A stretch of DNA of 64,000 nt from the NCBI GenBank assembly GCA_963805525.1, contig CAWDUT010000007.1, forward strand, positions 806,001 to 870,000. The letters are read 5' to 3'. The notes under the pieces were generated by a model, which saw nothing but the letters and a program-made list of their open reading frames with translations, was not told where the DNA came from and ran no database searches. Below, piece by piece: positions 1 through 9,929 of the stretch. The translations under genes and the position numbers were made by a program. Every line of letters begins with the position of its first letter. Positions within the stretch are counted from its first letter, which is position 1. The DNA comes from DASQFQ01 sp963805525. GTDB taxonomy: Bacteria; Actinomycetota; Thermoleophilia; Solirubrobacterales; Solirubrobacteraceae.

Positions 1-744
1 ACGACAACGTGGGCCGGTTCAACTTCACCTGGCAGGGCTTCACGCTCGACCACTGGGCGCACCCGTTCGCCGACCCGGACCTCGCCACGGCGCTGAAGAA
101 CTCGCTGCTGATCGCGCTGATCTCGACGCTGATCGCGACCGCGCTCGGCACGTTCATGGCGCTGGCGCTCGTGCGCTACCGGTTCCGCGGCCGCGGGGTG
201 GTCGACATGATGGTCTTCCTCCCGCTCGCCAGCCCGGAGGTCGTGCTCGGCGCCGCGTTGCTCGCCCTGTTCCTGACCGCCGCGGTGAACACGGGCTTCA
301 TGACGATCATCATCGCCCACGTCATGTTCACGGTGTCCTACGTGGTGGTGACCGTGAAGGCGCGATTGGAGGGCATGGACCGCCATATCGAAGAGGCGGC
401 GATGGACCTCGGCGCGACCGAGTGGACGACGTTCCGCAAGATCACGCTGCCGATGATCGCGCCGGGCGTGGCGGCAGCCGCGCTGCTGGCCGCCGCGATC
501 TCGATCGACGACTACGTGATCACGAGCTTCAACGCCGGCCAGACGCAGACGTTCCCGCTCTTCATCTTCGGCGCCACCCGCCAGGGCGTCCCGGCCGAGG
601 TCAACGTGCTCGCCTCCGGCCTGCTCTGCATCGTGCTGATCCTGATGGTGCTCAACGTGCTGCTGCAACGGCGCCTGGCGCGCCGCGCGATGCACCGCGA
701 GGCCGCCGAGGCGCTCGACGAGCAAGCAGCGCTCGCGCTGAGCC

Positions 745-752
<8 letters not shown>
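1..752 (+). CDS. potC: ABC transporter permease, PotC-like (5' partial)
   Basis: Inner-membrane permease of a spermidine/putrescine-type ABC importer. The reading frame is open to the left edge (…DNVGRFNF before GTG at 9), so the N-terminus lies outside the window. Five or so hydrophobic segments are visible, with the permease loop EEAAMDLGATEWTTFRKITLP, which contacts the ATPase, at about residues 128-148. The C-terminal tail is short and charged. It overlaps the next gene by 8 bp, so it belongs to the polyamine operon ending at 3164. The substrate is inferred from the family and from the downstream deacetylase and amine oxidase. Confidence 0.9.
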
Positions 753-1784
<1,032 letters not shown>

Positions 1785-1785
<1 letters not shown>

Positions 1786-3164
1786 TGGTGCACGACGCCC
1801 ACGGCTGGTGGATCCGCGAGGCGGGCGGCCTGCCCCCGGCCCAGCCGGCGCTGGCGGAGGCGCTGCGCGCCGACGTCGTGGTGATCGGCGGCGGCTACAC
1901 CGGCATGTGGACGGCGTGGGAGCTGCTCGAGCGCGAGCCGGAGGCGCGCGTCGTGCTGCTCGAGGCCGACGGCTGCGGGACCGGGCCCAGCGGCCGCAAC
2001 GGCGGCTTCCTCTCATCGCTGTGGCTGTACCGCGCGAACATGGAGCAGCAGTACGGCGAGCGGCGTGCGCGCGAGCTGTGCGAGGCCTCCGACGAGACGC
2101 TGGCGATGGTGGCCGCCTTCTGCGAGACGCAGGAGGTCGACGCGTGGCTGCGCGAGGCGCCGCACCTCGTCGTCTCGTGCGCGCCGGCGCAGGACGGCGC
2201 CAGCAGCGACGCCGTCGACGGCGAGCACGTGGTCGCGCTGTCGGAGGCCGAGACGCGGGCGGTCTGCGACGCGCCGGTGTTCCGGACCGGGGTGGCGACG
2301 CGGACGGGCGCGACCGTGCAGCCGGCGCGGCTGGCGTTCGGGCTGCGCGAGCGCCTGCTCGCCCGCGGCGTACGGATCTTCGAGGGCTCGCGGGTGACCG
2401 CGCTGCACGTCGACCGCGGCGGCGGCGTGGTCGCCGAGACCGCGGGCGGCAGCGTCCGCGCGGAGGCCGCCGCAGTGGCGATCAACGCCGCGTCGGGCCA
2501 GGTGCGGCGCCTGCGCGACCGCCTCACGGTCTCATCCAGCCACATCGTGCTGACCGAGCCGGTGCCCGACGTCATCGAGCAGTTGGGCTGGACCGGCGGC
2601 GAGGCGATCACCGACGGGCGCGCGCTGCTGCACTACTTCCGCACCACCGTCGACGGCCGCATCCTGCTCGGCTGGGGCGGCGGGCGGATGGAGGTCGGCG
2701 CGCGCACGCACGGGCGAGCGGAGGTCGACCCCGAGGTCGTGGAGGAGACGCGGCGCGGGCTGCTGCGGATCTTCCCGATGCTCGAGGGGCGGCGGATCGA
2801 GCACGCCTGGGGCGGCCCGATCGACGTCTCCCCCACCCACCTGCCGGCGATCGTCACGCTGCAGGGCGGCCGCGCGTGGGCGGCGTTCGGCTACACCGGC
2901 AACGGCGTCGGGCCCTCGCACCTGGCCGGCCGCTCGCTGGCGGCGCTCGCGCTCGGGCGCTCCGAGGCGGCCGCGCGCTGGGCGTGGATCGACCCGCCGC
3001 CGAAGGTCGTGCCGCCCGAGCCGCTGCGAGCGGCGGGCGCGACCGTGATCCGCGCCGCGCTGGCGCGCAAGGAGGCCGTGGAGGAGGAAGGCGGGCGTCC
3101 GGACCCGCTGACGAGGGGACTCGCCGCGGTCCCCTCGCTGCTCGGACTGCACATCGTGCGCTGA
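1785..3164 (+). CDS. FAD-dependent amine oxidoreductase (PuuB/DadA-like)
   Basis: Flavoprotein of the D-amino-acid oxidase (DAO) family, 459 aa. The N-terminal Rossmann motif VVVIGGGYTGMWTAWELLE (about 29-47) binds FAD. GPSGRNGGF (about 67) and a C-terminal AFGYTGNGVGPS are typical of gamma-glutamylputrescine oxidoreductase-like enzymes. The ATG overlaps the previous stop (TGATG), which fixes the start. The frame is open far upstream, but that extension reads through the deacetylase gene in another frame and is not coding. Likely role: oxidation of imported and deacetylated polyamines. Exact substrate unproven. Confidence 0.87.
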
Positions 3165-3182
3165 TCTGCCGATAAGGCCTCA

Positions 3183-4631
3183 ATGGTCAAGAAGGGGCAA
3201 GCTCCGCGCGGCCTGCTGGCGCTGCTCGCGGCGTGGGCCGTCGGCGTCCCTGCCCTGCTGCACGTGTTCGGCGGCAAAGAGGTCCAGACCGCGCCGTGGG
3301 TGCACTTCGTCGTGGTCGCGACCGGGGCGCTCATCGCCGCCGTCGCGTCGGTCGGGCTGACCGTCGCGGGCGCGCGCGCCAACGACGGGCGGACCGTGCT
3401 GCTCGGCGCCGCGTTCTCAACCATGACCGCGCTCCTGATGATCCACGGCCTCGCGACGCCCGGGATCATCGTGGGGCAGAACGGCGTGATCGCGCTCGCG
3501 GGAGCCGCCTCGCTGCCCGCCGGCGGCGCCGTGCTCGCGCTGGCCGCGGTGCCCGCCATGCGCCGCCCCCTGAAGCTCGCCCCGGTGCTCGCGATCCAGG
3601 CTGCGCTCGCCGGCGTGATCCTGCTGCTCGGCGGCATCGGCCTGGCGTTTCCCACCGCCGTGCCCAGCGTGCCCGCGGCCGGCAGCGCGCCGGCCATCGT
3701 GCTGCTGCTCTTCGGCCTCGCGTTCTTCGCGACGCTCGCACTGCGCGCGGTCCGCACCTACACGCTGACCCACCGCACCACCGACCTGCTCGTGTTCGTC
3801 GGCTGCGTGTGGATGGCCTGGGCGCTCGTGCCGCAGCTGATCATGGGCTACGGCACGCTCGCGTTCTACTTCGGCCACGGGATGGAGCTCCTCGGGATCA
3901 CGCTCGTCGGCATCCCGGCCGCGCTCGACCTGCGCCAGGGCGGCGCCTCGCGCCCGCTGGTCGGCGACCTCACCGCCATCGAGCTCGTCGGCGCCGAGGA
4001 GGCCTTCCTCGGCCCGCGCGTGCGTGCGCTGATGCTCGACCTCGCCGAGAAGGACCGCTCGACCGAGGAGCACACGCGGCGCGTGGCGATGCTCGCCTGC
4101 GCGGTCGGCGAGGAGCTCAAGCTCCCGCCCACGACGCTGCGCCACCTCGCGATCGGCGGGCTGCTGCACGACATGGGCAAGCTGCGCACGCCGCCCGGGA
4201 TCCTCTGCAAGCCGAGCGCGCTGACCGACGAGGAGTTCGCGGCGATCAAGTGCCACCCGGAGGACGGCGCGCGCCTGCTCGCCGACCTCGGCGCCTTCGA
4301 CCGCGAGGTGCTCGAGCTGGTGCTCGACCACCACGAGCGGCTCGACGGCGGCGGCTACCCGCGCGGGCGGCACGGTGACCAGATCGGCCTCGCGACGCGG
4401 GTGCTAACGGTCTGCGACGTCTACGACGCCCTCGTCTCCCACCGCGTCTACCGCCCGGCGTGGATCCAGGACCGCGCGCTGGGGCTGCTCCGCGAGGAGA
4501 GCGGGACGGCGTTTGATGCATCGTGCGTCGCCGCACTCGAGCGCGTGCTCGCGCGCACCACGGATGACCCGGGCTGGGTCGCCACGCTGGCGCAGGTCGA
4601 GGCGCCGGTCGCGCCGGCGCCTACGCGCTGA
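3183..4631 (+). CDS. Membrane HD-GYP domain phosphodiesterase
   Basis: 482 aa. The N-terminal half (about 10-245) contains roughly seven hydrophobic segments, an uncharacterised membrane sensor region. The C-terminal half is an HD-GYP domain: HDMGK at about 330 and HHERLDGGGYP at about 385. HD-GYP proteins hydrolyse cyclic di-GMP. It starts 18 bp after the polyamine operon with a weak AAGG ribosome site, and its last 11 bp overlap the convergent lysE-family gene. The signal sensed is unknown. A diguanylate cyclase at 33972-36305 could supply the opposing activity. Confidence 0.88.
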   Translation: MVKKGQAPRGLLALLAAWAVGVPALLHVFGGKEVQTAPWVHFVVVATGALIAAVASVGLTVAGARANDGRTVLLGAAFSTMTALLMIHGLATPGIIVGQNGVIALAGAASLPAGGAVLALAAVPAMRRPLKLAPVLAIQAALAGVILLLGGIGLAFPTAVPSVPAAGSAPAIVLLLFGLAFFATLALRAVRTYTLTHRTTDLLVFVGCVWMAWALVPQLIMGYGTLAFYFGHGMELLGITLVGIPAALDLRQGGASRPLVGDLTAIELVGAEEAFLGPRVRALMLDLAEKDRSTEEHTRRVAMLACAVGEELKLPPTTLRHLAIGGLLHDMGKLRTPPGILCKPSALTDEEFAAIKCHPEDGARLLADLGAFDREVLELVLDHHERLDGGGYPRGRHGDQIGLATRVLTVCDVYDALVSHRVYRPAWIQDRALGLLREESGTAFDASCVAALERVLARTTDDPGWVATLAQVEAPVAPAPTR

Positions 4632-5244
4632 GCGCCATCCGCACGGCCAGGCCGAGCACGAGCGCGTTGCCCGCCAGCGCGGTGTAGAGCCGCGCGTGCT
4701 CCGGCAGCCGGTGGTGCAGGGCGGCGCCAGAGCCGGCCAGCGTCAGCTGCCAGCTGAGCGAGGCCACGCCGACCGCGACGACGAAGACGGCCTTCGCGGA
4801 GGCGGGCGCGCTCGCGACGGCGGGCAGCCCGGCGATCAGCGCGACGAAGTAGACGACCGTGGTCGGGTTGATCGCGGTGAGGCCGAGGAAGCGGCCGTAG
4901 AGCCGGTGCGGGGCGGGCAGTGCGGGCGCGGCGGGCTCCCCGTCGCCGGCGTTCGCGCGCCGCCACGCCGCCCGCAGCGCCATGACCGCCACGGCGGCGA
5001 GCACGCCGGCGGCGACCAGCCGGAGCGCCTGCTCGCGCGGCTCGAGCACGCTCGCGGCGGCGGCGCCGGTGGCGGCGGCCACCGCGGCGTAGAGCAGGTC
5101 GGCGGTCGCGACGGCGGCGGCGGCCGGCGCGGCGGAGCGGAAGCCGCCGCGCATCCCGAGGTCCACCAGCATCACCCCGATCGCGCCGAGCGGGACGGCC
5201 ACTCCCCAGCCCGCGATGAGTCCGGAGACGAGCGCTTCGAACAT
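4621..5244 (-). CDS. LysE family amino-acid exporter
   Basis: 207-aa integral membrane protein of the LysE/RhtB family, with about six hydrophobic segments. The N-terminus, with GVAVPLGAIGVMLVDLG, and the conserved LTAINPTTVVYF (about 122-133) mark the family. Members export basic amino acids or homoserine lactones. It is divergent from an Lrp/AsnC regulator at 5313, the classic exporter/regulator arrangement, so that regulator probably controls it in response to an amino acid. A perfect inverted repeat lies directly before its ATG. Confidence 0.88.
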   Translation of the reverse strand: MFEALVSGLIAGWGVAVPLGAIGVMLVDLGMRGGFRSAAPAAAAVATADLLYAAVAAATGAAAASVLEPREQALRLVAAGVLAAVAVMALRAAWRRANAGDGEPAAPALPAPHRLYGRFLGLTAINPTTVVYFVALIAGLPAVASAPASAKAVFVVAVGVASLSWQLTLAGSGAALHHRLPEHARLYTALAGNALVLGLAVRMALSA

Positions 5245-5267
5245 GGCTCCGTGGTAGCGACGGAGCC
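5245..5267. promoter_or_regulatory. Inverted repeat at the lysE-family start
   Basis: GGCTCCGT and ACGGAGCC form a perfect 8-bp inverted repeat around a 7-nt loop, touching the ATG of the exporter. It may be an Lrp operator or a hairpin in the exporter's leader. Only the symmetry is seen. Confidence 0.5.
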
Positions 5268-5300
5268 GCGAATAGACCAGCGTGATCCGGCAAATGCTGA

Positions 5301-5306
5301 GATAAT
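5301..5306 (+). promoter_or_regulatory. -10 hexamer of the lrp-like gene (leaderless)
   Basis: GATAAT followed by exactly six bases and the ATG at 5313. Transcription would start at or beside the start codon. No Shine-Dalgarno sequence is present. Confidence 0.5.
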
Positions 5307-5312
5307 CGCGGC

Positions 5313-5750
5313 ATGGACGATCTAGACCGCGAGATCCTCGGCGAACTGGTGCGCGATGCGCGGCTCTCCTACCGCGACCTCGGCGCCCGCGTCGGGTTGT
5401 CCGCCAACGCCGCCGCCGACCGCGTCCGCCGCCTCCGCCGCGAGGGCGTGATCACGGGCTTCACCGCCACCGTCGACCCCGGCGCGGCCGGCCGCCGGCT
5501 GCACGCGCTGATCGAGGTCAACATGGGCCCGAGCCACACGAACGACTCGTTCGAGGCGGCCGTGGCCAAGCTCGAGGCGGTGATCGACGCCGACCACGTC
5601 ACCGGGCGGTTCGACTACCAGCTGCGCGTGGCGTGCCGCGACACCGCCGAGCTCGACCGCCTGCTGCGGCAGCTCAAGACGCAGCTGGGCGTGGTCGAGA
5701 CCGAGACGCGCGTGGTGCTCCGCAGCGCGATCGCGCGCGGCGCCGCTTGA
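5313..5750 (+). CDS. Lrp/AsnC family transcriptional regulator
   Basis: 145 aa, the usual length. The N-terminal helix-turn-helix (LDREILGELVRDARLSYRDL at 3-22, then VGLSANAAADRVRRL) is followed by an RAM/AsnC ligand-binding domain (about 60-140; DHVTGRFDYQLRV and the GVVETETRVVL end are typical). These regulators bind amino acids and often control a divergent exporter, here the lysE-family gene at 4621-5244. The likely mode is activation of export when an amino acid accumulates. Confidence 0.92.
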   Translation: MDDLDREILGELVRDARLSYRDLGARVGLSANAAADRVRRLRREGVITGFTATVDPGAAGRRLHALIEVNMGPSHTNDSFEAAVAKLEAVIDADHVTGRFDYQLRVACRDTAELDRLLRQLKTQLGVVETETRVVLRSAIARGAA

Positions 5751-5754
5751 GCGC

Positions 5755-5760
5755 TACGGT
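5755..5760 (+). promoter_or_regulatory. -10 hexamer of the 5767 gene (leaderless)
   Basis: TACGGT, then GGAGGC (6 nt), then ATG. The GGAGG sits only one base from the start, too close to work well as a ribosome site, so leaderless expression is the better reading. Confidence 0.4.
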
Positions 5761-5766
5761 GGAGGC

Positions 5767-6414
5767 ATGAGCTCAGGACCCGGACCGCGCAGCGTCAAGA
5801 TCGGTGAGAACGAGCGCGGCGGGTGGACCTCCGAGCGCCCGCGCCGCCCCGGCGAGCCCGAGCGGCCGCCCCGCCAGGCGGACGTCAGCGTCCGCGGCCG
5901 CGTGCTCGCGCCGACCGACCGCATCCGCTACGCGCCCGGCAGCCTCGTGATCGTGCTCTCCGCCGACGCCGACACGCGCGAAGCGTTCTGCGCCCGCGTG
6001 CTGGAGGACGTCAACGTCCTGCTCTCGATGGTCCGCCTGCGCCGGCTGCTGGCCGGCCGCGTCGCCGAGGAGCAGCTCGAGGAGAAGGCCCGCCAGCTGC
6101 TCGACGCCACCGCCACCAAGCGCCTCGGCGCCGGTCAGACGGTCGTCATCGCGCTCGACGGCTTCGACGCCGCGGAGCGTGAGAAGTACGTCCGGATGGC
6201 GCACGCCAACCGCCGCCCCCGCCACCTCGTGTTCGTCGAGGTCTCGAAGGACAAGGTGCCGGACGAGGACCGGGCGACGGTCGACGCGCTGCGTACCGCG
6301 CTCGACGCCGGCGAGCTCGGCCAGGAGGGCTTCGTGACCTCGCTCCGCCTCGGCGGCCGCACGGTCGAGGAGCTCAAGCGCATCGTCTTCGCGCCGCCCC
6401 CGGCCGACGACTAG
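5767..6414 (+). CDS. P-loop-kinase-like protein lacking the P-loop
   Basis: 215 aa, function unknown. Residues 1-45 are charged and proline-rich, probably disordered. From about 55 the pattern resembles small AAA/polynucleotide-kinase-type P-loop proteins: PGSLVIVLSADADTREAF sits where strand 1 and Walker A would be, and QTVVIALDGFDAAEREKYVRMA resembles the second-strand segment of such kinases. The GxxxxGK[ST] signature is replaced by SADADTREA, so nucleotide phosphoryl transfer is unlikely. It follows the lrp-like gene by 16 bp with its own apparent -10. Family assignment is by eye only. Confidence 0.6.
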   Translation: MSSGPGPRSVKIGENERGGWTSERPRRPGEPERPPRQADVSVRGRVLAPTDRIRYAPGSLVIVLSADADTREAFCARVLEDVNVLLSMVRLRRLLAGRVAEEQLEEKARQLLDATATKRLGAGQTVVIALDGFDAAEREKYVRMAHANRRPRHLVFVEVSKDKVPDEDRATVDALRTALDAGELGQEGFVTSLRLGGRTVEELKRIVFAPPPADD

Positions 6415-6465
6415 CCCGCGACCTGAGCGGTCAATCCGTCCAGCCGCGATGACGCGCGGGGCTGG

Positions 6466-6912
6466 ATGGCGTTGAGTGAGGTGATGAACGTCATGCTCCT
6501 CCTCGCCGTGGTCGCCATCGCGCCGGTGGTCCTGGTGATCGCGTGGACGGTGCGCGATCACCGCTGCGGCGAGGCGCGCTGGCAGACGACGACCTGGGGC
6601 CTCGCAGCCGTGTCGTTTCTCCTGCTGACCTCCGGGCTGTGGGCTCTCGCTCTCTTGAAGACGGGGCTGGTCGCCAGCTTGGGCTCGGGCGTCATGGCGC
6701 TCGCGCTCGCCACTGTGGGCCTGCTGCGTCTCAGGCATCCCCGCGCGGCGCTCCTCTGCCTGCTCGCCCAGGTCTCGATCTCGATCCAGCTCGTGGCGAT
6801 GCTCAACCTGGTCGATGCCGCCAACTACTGGAACTGGACGATCTGGCCCGCCGCCGCGGGCGCGGTGATGCTGCTCGCGGGCCGCGATCGGGCGCGAGTC
6901 CTCAGCGGCTGA
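6466..6912 (+). CDS. Small membrane protein, unknown function
   Basis: 148 aa with about four hydrophobic segments (roughly 8-28, 44-66, 70-86, 95-135). No enzyme motif is seen. An alternative ATG at 6484 would shorten it by six residues. No clear ribosome site precedes either start. It lies alone between the P-loop-like gene and an MFS transporter. Confidence 0.6.
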   Translation: MALSEVMNVMLLLAVVAIAPVVLVIAWTVRDHRCGEARWQTTTWGLAAVSFLLLTSGLWALALLKTGLVASLGSGVMALALATVGLLRLRHPRAALLCLLAQVSISIQLVAMLNLVDAANYWNWTIWPAAAGAVMLLAGRDRARVLSG

Positions 6913-6997
6913 TCCACGGCCCGATCAGATCAGATCCGGTGCGTCGATGTGACCGCAGCGGGTAAGGCATGTCCCAGGCGATTTCTGGGAGGGGATC

Positions 6998-8317
6998 ATG
7001 GCCGAACACCACGAGCTGGGGCGGCAGCGCTGGGGGCGCGTGCTGCCGATCGTGTTCATCACGTACAGCCTCGCGTACCTCGATCGCTCGAACTACTCGA
7101 TCGCGCTGCCCGGGGGCATGGAGGACGACCTCGCGATCACGGGCGCCGTCGCGTCGCTGATCGGCGCCGCGTTCTTCCTCGGCTACTTCGTGCTCCAGAT
7201 CCCGGGCGCGGTCTTCGCCGAGAGTCGCAGCGTCAAGACCCTGATCTTCTGGAGCCTGCTCGCCTGGGGTGTGCTCGCCTCGCTGCAGGGCGTGCTGAGC
7301 TCGGCCGAGGCGCTGATCGCCGTGCGCTTCCTGCTCGGGCTCGTCGAGGCCGCCGTGCTCCCCGCGATGGTGATCTTCGTCAGCCACTGGTTCACGAAGC
7401 CCGAGCGCGGCCGCGCGAACACGATCCTGATCCTCGGCAACCCGATCACGGTGCTGTGGCTGACCGCGATCTCCGGCTTCGTGATCGAGGCGATCACGTG
7501 GCGCGGCATGTTCATCATCGAGGGCCTGCCCGCGATCGCGTGGGCGTTCGTGTTCCGCGCGATGGTCACCGACAACCCGCGCGACGCGAAGTGGCTGAAC
7601 CGCGACGAGAAGGAGGGCGTCGAGCGCGCTCTCGCCGAGGAGCAGCGCGGGCTCGTGCCGATGGCGCGCTACTCGGACGCGCTGCGCTCCCGCCCCGTCG
7701 TGATCCTCTCCGTCCAGTACTTCCTGTGGAGCGTCGGCGTCTACGGCTTCGTGTTCTGGCTGCCGTCGATCGTCAAGGCCGGCTCGGGCGCGGGCATCGG
7801 CGACACCGGCCTGATCTCGGCCGCGCCGTACGCGCTCGCCGCGCTCCTGATGTACCTGAACAGCCGCTGGTCGGACCGCTCCGGCCGCCGGACCGCGTTC
7901 GTGTGGCCGTGGCTGGCGTTCGCCGCGCTGGCGTTCTACGGCTCCTACCTCCTCGGCCCTGACCGCTTCTGGGCGTCCTACGCGCTGCTGTTCGTGGCCG
8001 GCGCCGCCATGTACGCGCCGTACGGCCCGTACTTCGCGGCGATCACGGAGTTCCTCAGACGCGACGTCGCGGCGCCCGCGGTCGGGCTCATCAACTCGTT
8101 CGGCGCGCTCGGCGCGTTCGCGGGCAGCTACCTCGTGGGCTGGATGAACGACCTCACCGGCACGACCGGCGCGTCGTTCCTGCTGCTCGCGGGCTCGCTG
8201 GCCGCCGCCGCGGTGCTGATGTGGTTCGTGCGGCCCGAGCGCCGCCCGCCCGCCGCAGAGCCTTCCGGGCGCTTCGTCCGCAGGACGCCGGAGACGGAGC
8301 CGGTCGCGACGCGTTGA
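6998..8317 (+). CDS. MFS transporter, anion:cation symporter type
   Basis: 439 aa with about twelve hydrophobic segments. The N-terminal pattern (SLAYLDRSNYSIALP at about 23-37, then LGYFVLQIPGAVFAE) and FLLGLVEAAVLPAMVIFVSHWF match the ACS branch, which takes up organic acids such as hexuronates, phthalate or tartrate. GGGAGGGG lies 3 nt before the ATG, one of the few strong ribosome sites in the window. It ends one base before the stop of convergent serA. Substrate unknown; no catabolic genes flank it. Confidence 0.88.
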   Translation: MAEHHELGRQRWGRVLPIVFITYSLAYLDRSNYSIALPGGMEDDLAITGAVASLIGAAFFLGYFVLQIPGAVFAESRSVKTLIFWSLLAWGVLASLQGVLSSAEALIAVRFLLGLVEAAVLPAMVIFVSHWFTKPERGRANTILILGNPITVLWLTAISGFVIEAITWRGMFIIEGLPAIAWAFVFRAMVTDNPRDAKWLNRDEKEGVERALAEEQRGLVPMARYSDALRSRPVVILSVQYFLWSVGVYGFVFWLPSIVKAGSGAGIGDTGLISAAPYALAALLMYLNSRWSDRSGRRTAFVWPWLAFAALAFYGSYLLGPDRFWASYALLFVAGAAMYAPYGPYFAAITEFLRRDVAAPAVGLINSFGALGAFAGSYLVGWMNDLTGTTGASFLLLAGSLAAAAVLMWFVRPERRPPAAEPSGRFVRRTPETEPVATR

Positions 8318-9925
8318 CTAGAGCGAGACCGCGCGGCCGGCCACGAAGCCGTCGCTCGCGACGATCTCGTCGACCACCGACTGCGGCACGGGCGCGTCGG
8401 TCGTGACCGCCATGACGGCGACGCTGTCGCGGTGGCCGTCCTCGCCCGGGGGCTCGCGGCCGACCGCGGCCTGGGAGATGTTGATCCCGTGGGCGCCGAA
8501 GACCGTGCCGACGCGCCCGACCATGCCGGGCAGGTCGGAGTAGCGGAACAGCGCGAAGTGGTCGTCGTCGAGCTGGAGGTTGAAGCGCTGGCCCCAGGCC
8601 TCGAGCAGGTGCGGGCGGTGCAGCTGGCCGAGCGTGGTGCCGACGACGCGGTTGCCGCCGACCGTGATCCGCACGAGGTCGGTGAAGTCGCGGGCGACGA
8701 CCTCCTTGGTCTCGGCGACCTCGATCCCGCGCTCCTCGGCCAGCGAGGGCGCGTTGACGAGGTTGACCTCCTCCTCGGTGTGGCCCGCGAGGACGCCCTG
8801 CAGCGTGGCGAGCGTGAGCAGGCGCGTGTCCCGCCCCGCGAGGTGGCCGAGGTACTCGCACTCGACGCGCTCGATGTTGCCGTCGGCGAGCGTGGTGGCG
8901 AGCCGGCCGAGCCGCTGCACGAGCGGCAGGTACGGGCCGAGCACCTCCATGTCCTCCGCGCTGACGGCGGGGATGTTGACCGCGGTCGAAACGACGCCGC
9001 CGGTCAGCGCCGCCACGACCTGCTCGGCGGTCTGCACGCCGGCGCGGTCCTGCGCCTCGGTGGTGCTGGCGCCCAGATGCGGCGTGACCACGACGTTGGC
9101 GTAGCCGTCGAAGAGCGGGTAGTCGGTGATCGGCTCGGCCGGGAAGACGTCGAGCGCGGCACCGGCTACCTTGCCGGAGTCGAGCGCGTCCTTGAGGGCC
9201 GCGTCGACCAGCAGCTCGCCGCGGGCGCAGTTGATGACCCGCACGCCGTCCTTCATCTGCGCGAACGCCTCTGCGTCCAGCCAGCCGCGCGTCTCCGGCG
9301 TCTTGGGCAGGTGGATGGTGATGAAGTCGGAATCGCGGTAGAGGTCGGAGCTCTCCTCCGCGCGCTCGACCCCGAGCTCGCGGAAGCGCTCGGCGGACAC
9401 GAACGGATCGAAGGCCAGGACGCGCATGCCGAAGCCCTGCGCGCGGGCGGCCACGAGCTGGCCGATGCGGCCGAAGCCGAGGATGCCGAGCGTCTTCTCG
9501 TACACCTCCACCCCGCCGAACTTCGAGCGCTCCCACTTGCCGGCGGTGAGGCTGGCGTGCGCCTGCGGGATGTTGCGCGCGAGGCTGAGCATCAGCGCCA
9601 CGGTGTGCTCCGCGGCGGCCACGATGTTCGACTGCGGCGCGTTGGCGACGATGATGCCGCGCTTGGTCGCGGCCTCGACGTCGACGTTGTCGACCCCGAT
9701 GCCGGCGCGGCCGATGACCCGGAGATTGTCGGCGCGGTCGATCAGGTCGGCGGTCAGCTGGGTCGCCGAGCGGATCAGGATCCCGTGGTAGCCGCCGATG
9801 CGCTCCGCGAGCTCCTCGTCCGTCCAGTCGACCCCGACGTCGACCGAGAAGCGCTCGCGCAGCATGTTCACGCCGGAGTCGGCGATCTTCTCCTTGACCA
9901 GGACCTTGTACTGCTGCTCGAGCAC
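8318..9925 (-). CDS. serA: D-3-phosphoglycerate dehydrogenase
   Basis: First enzyme of serine biosynthesis (3-phosphoglycerate to 3-phosphohydroxypyruvate, NAD-dependent). At 535 aa it is the long actinobacterial form: catalytic and Rossmann domains (about 1-320; GILGFGRIGQLVA near 147, catalytic His in HLPKTPETRG and HLGASTTEA), an allosteric substrate-binding domain (about 320-450) and a C-terminal ACT domain (RYSDLPGMVGRVG…) that senses serine. The GTG start lies 4 bp after the stop of the aminotransferase gene, so the two are co-transcribed. Confidence 0.95.
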   Translation of the reverse strand: MLEQQYKVLVKEKIADSGVNMLRERFSVDVGVDWTDEELAERIGGYHGILIRSATQLTADLIDRADNLRVIGRAGIGVDNVDVEAATKRGIIVANAPQSNIVAAAEHTVALMLSLARNIPQAHASLTAGKWERSKFGGVEVYEKTLGILGFGRIGQLVAARAQGFGMRVLAFDPFVSAERFRELGVERAEESSDLYRDSDFITIHLPKTPETRGWLDAEAFAQMKDGVRVINCARGELLVDAALKDALDSGKVAGAALDVFPAEPITDYPLFDGYANVVVTPHLGASTTEAQDRAGVQTAEQVVAALTGGVVSTAVNIPAVSAEDMEVLGPYLPLVQRLGRLATTLADGNIERVECEYLGHLAGRDTRLLTLATLQGVLAGHTEEEVNLVNAPSLAEERGIEVAETKEVVARDFTDLVRITVGGNRVVGTTLGQLHRPHLLEAWGQRFNLQLDDDHFALFRYSDLPGMVGRVGTVFGAHGINISQAAVGREPPGEDGHRDSVAVMAVTTDAPVPQSVVDEIVASDGFVAGRAVSL

Positions 9926-9929
9926 GGGC

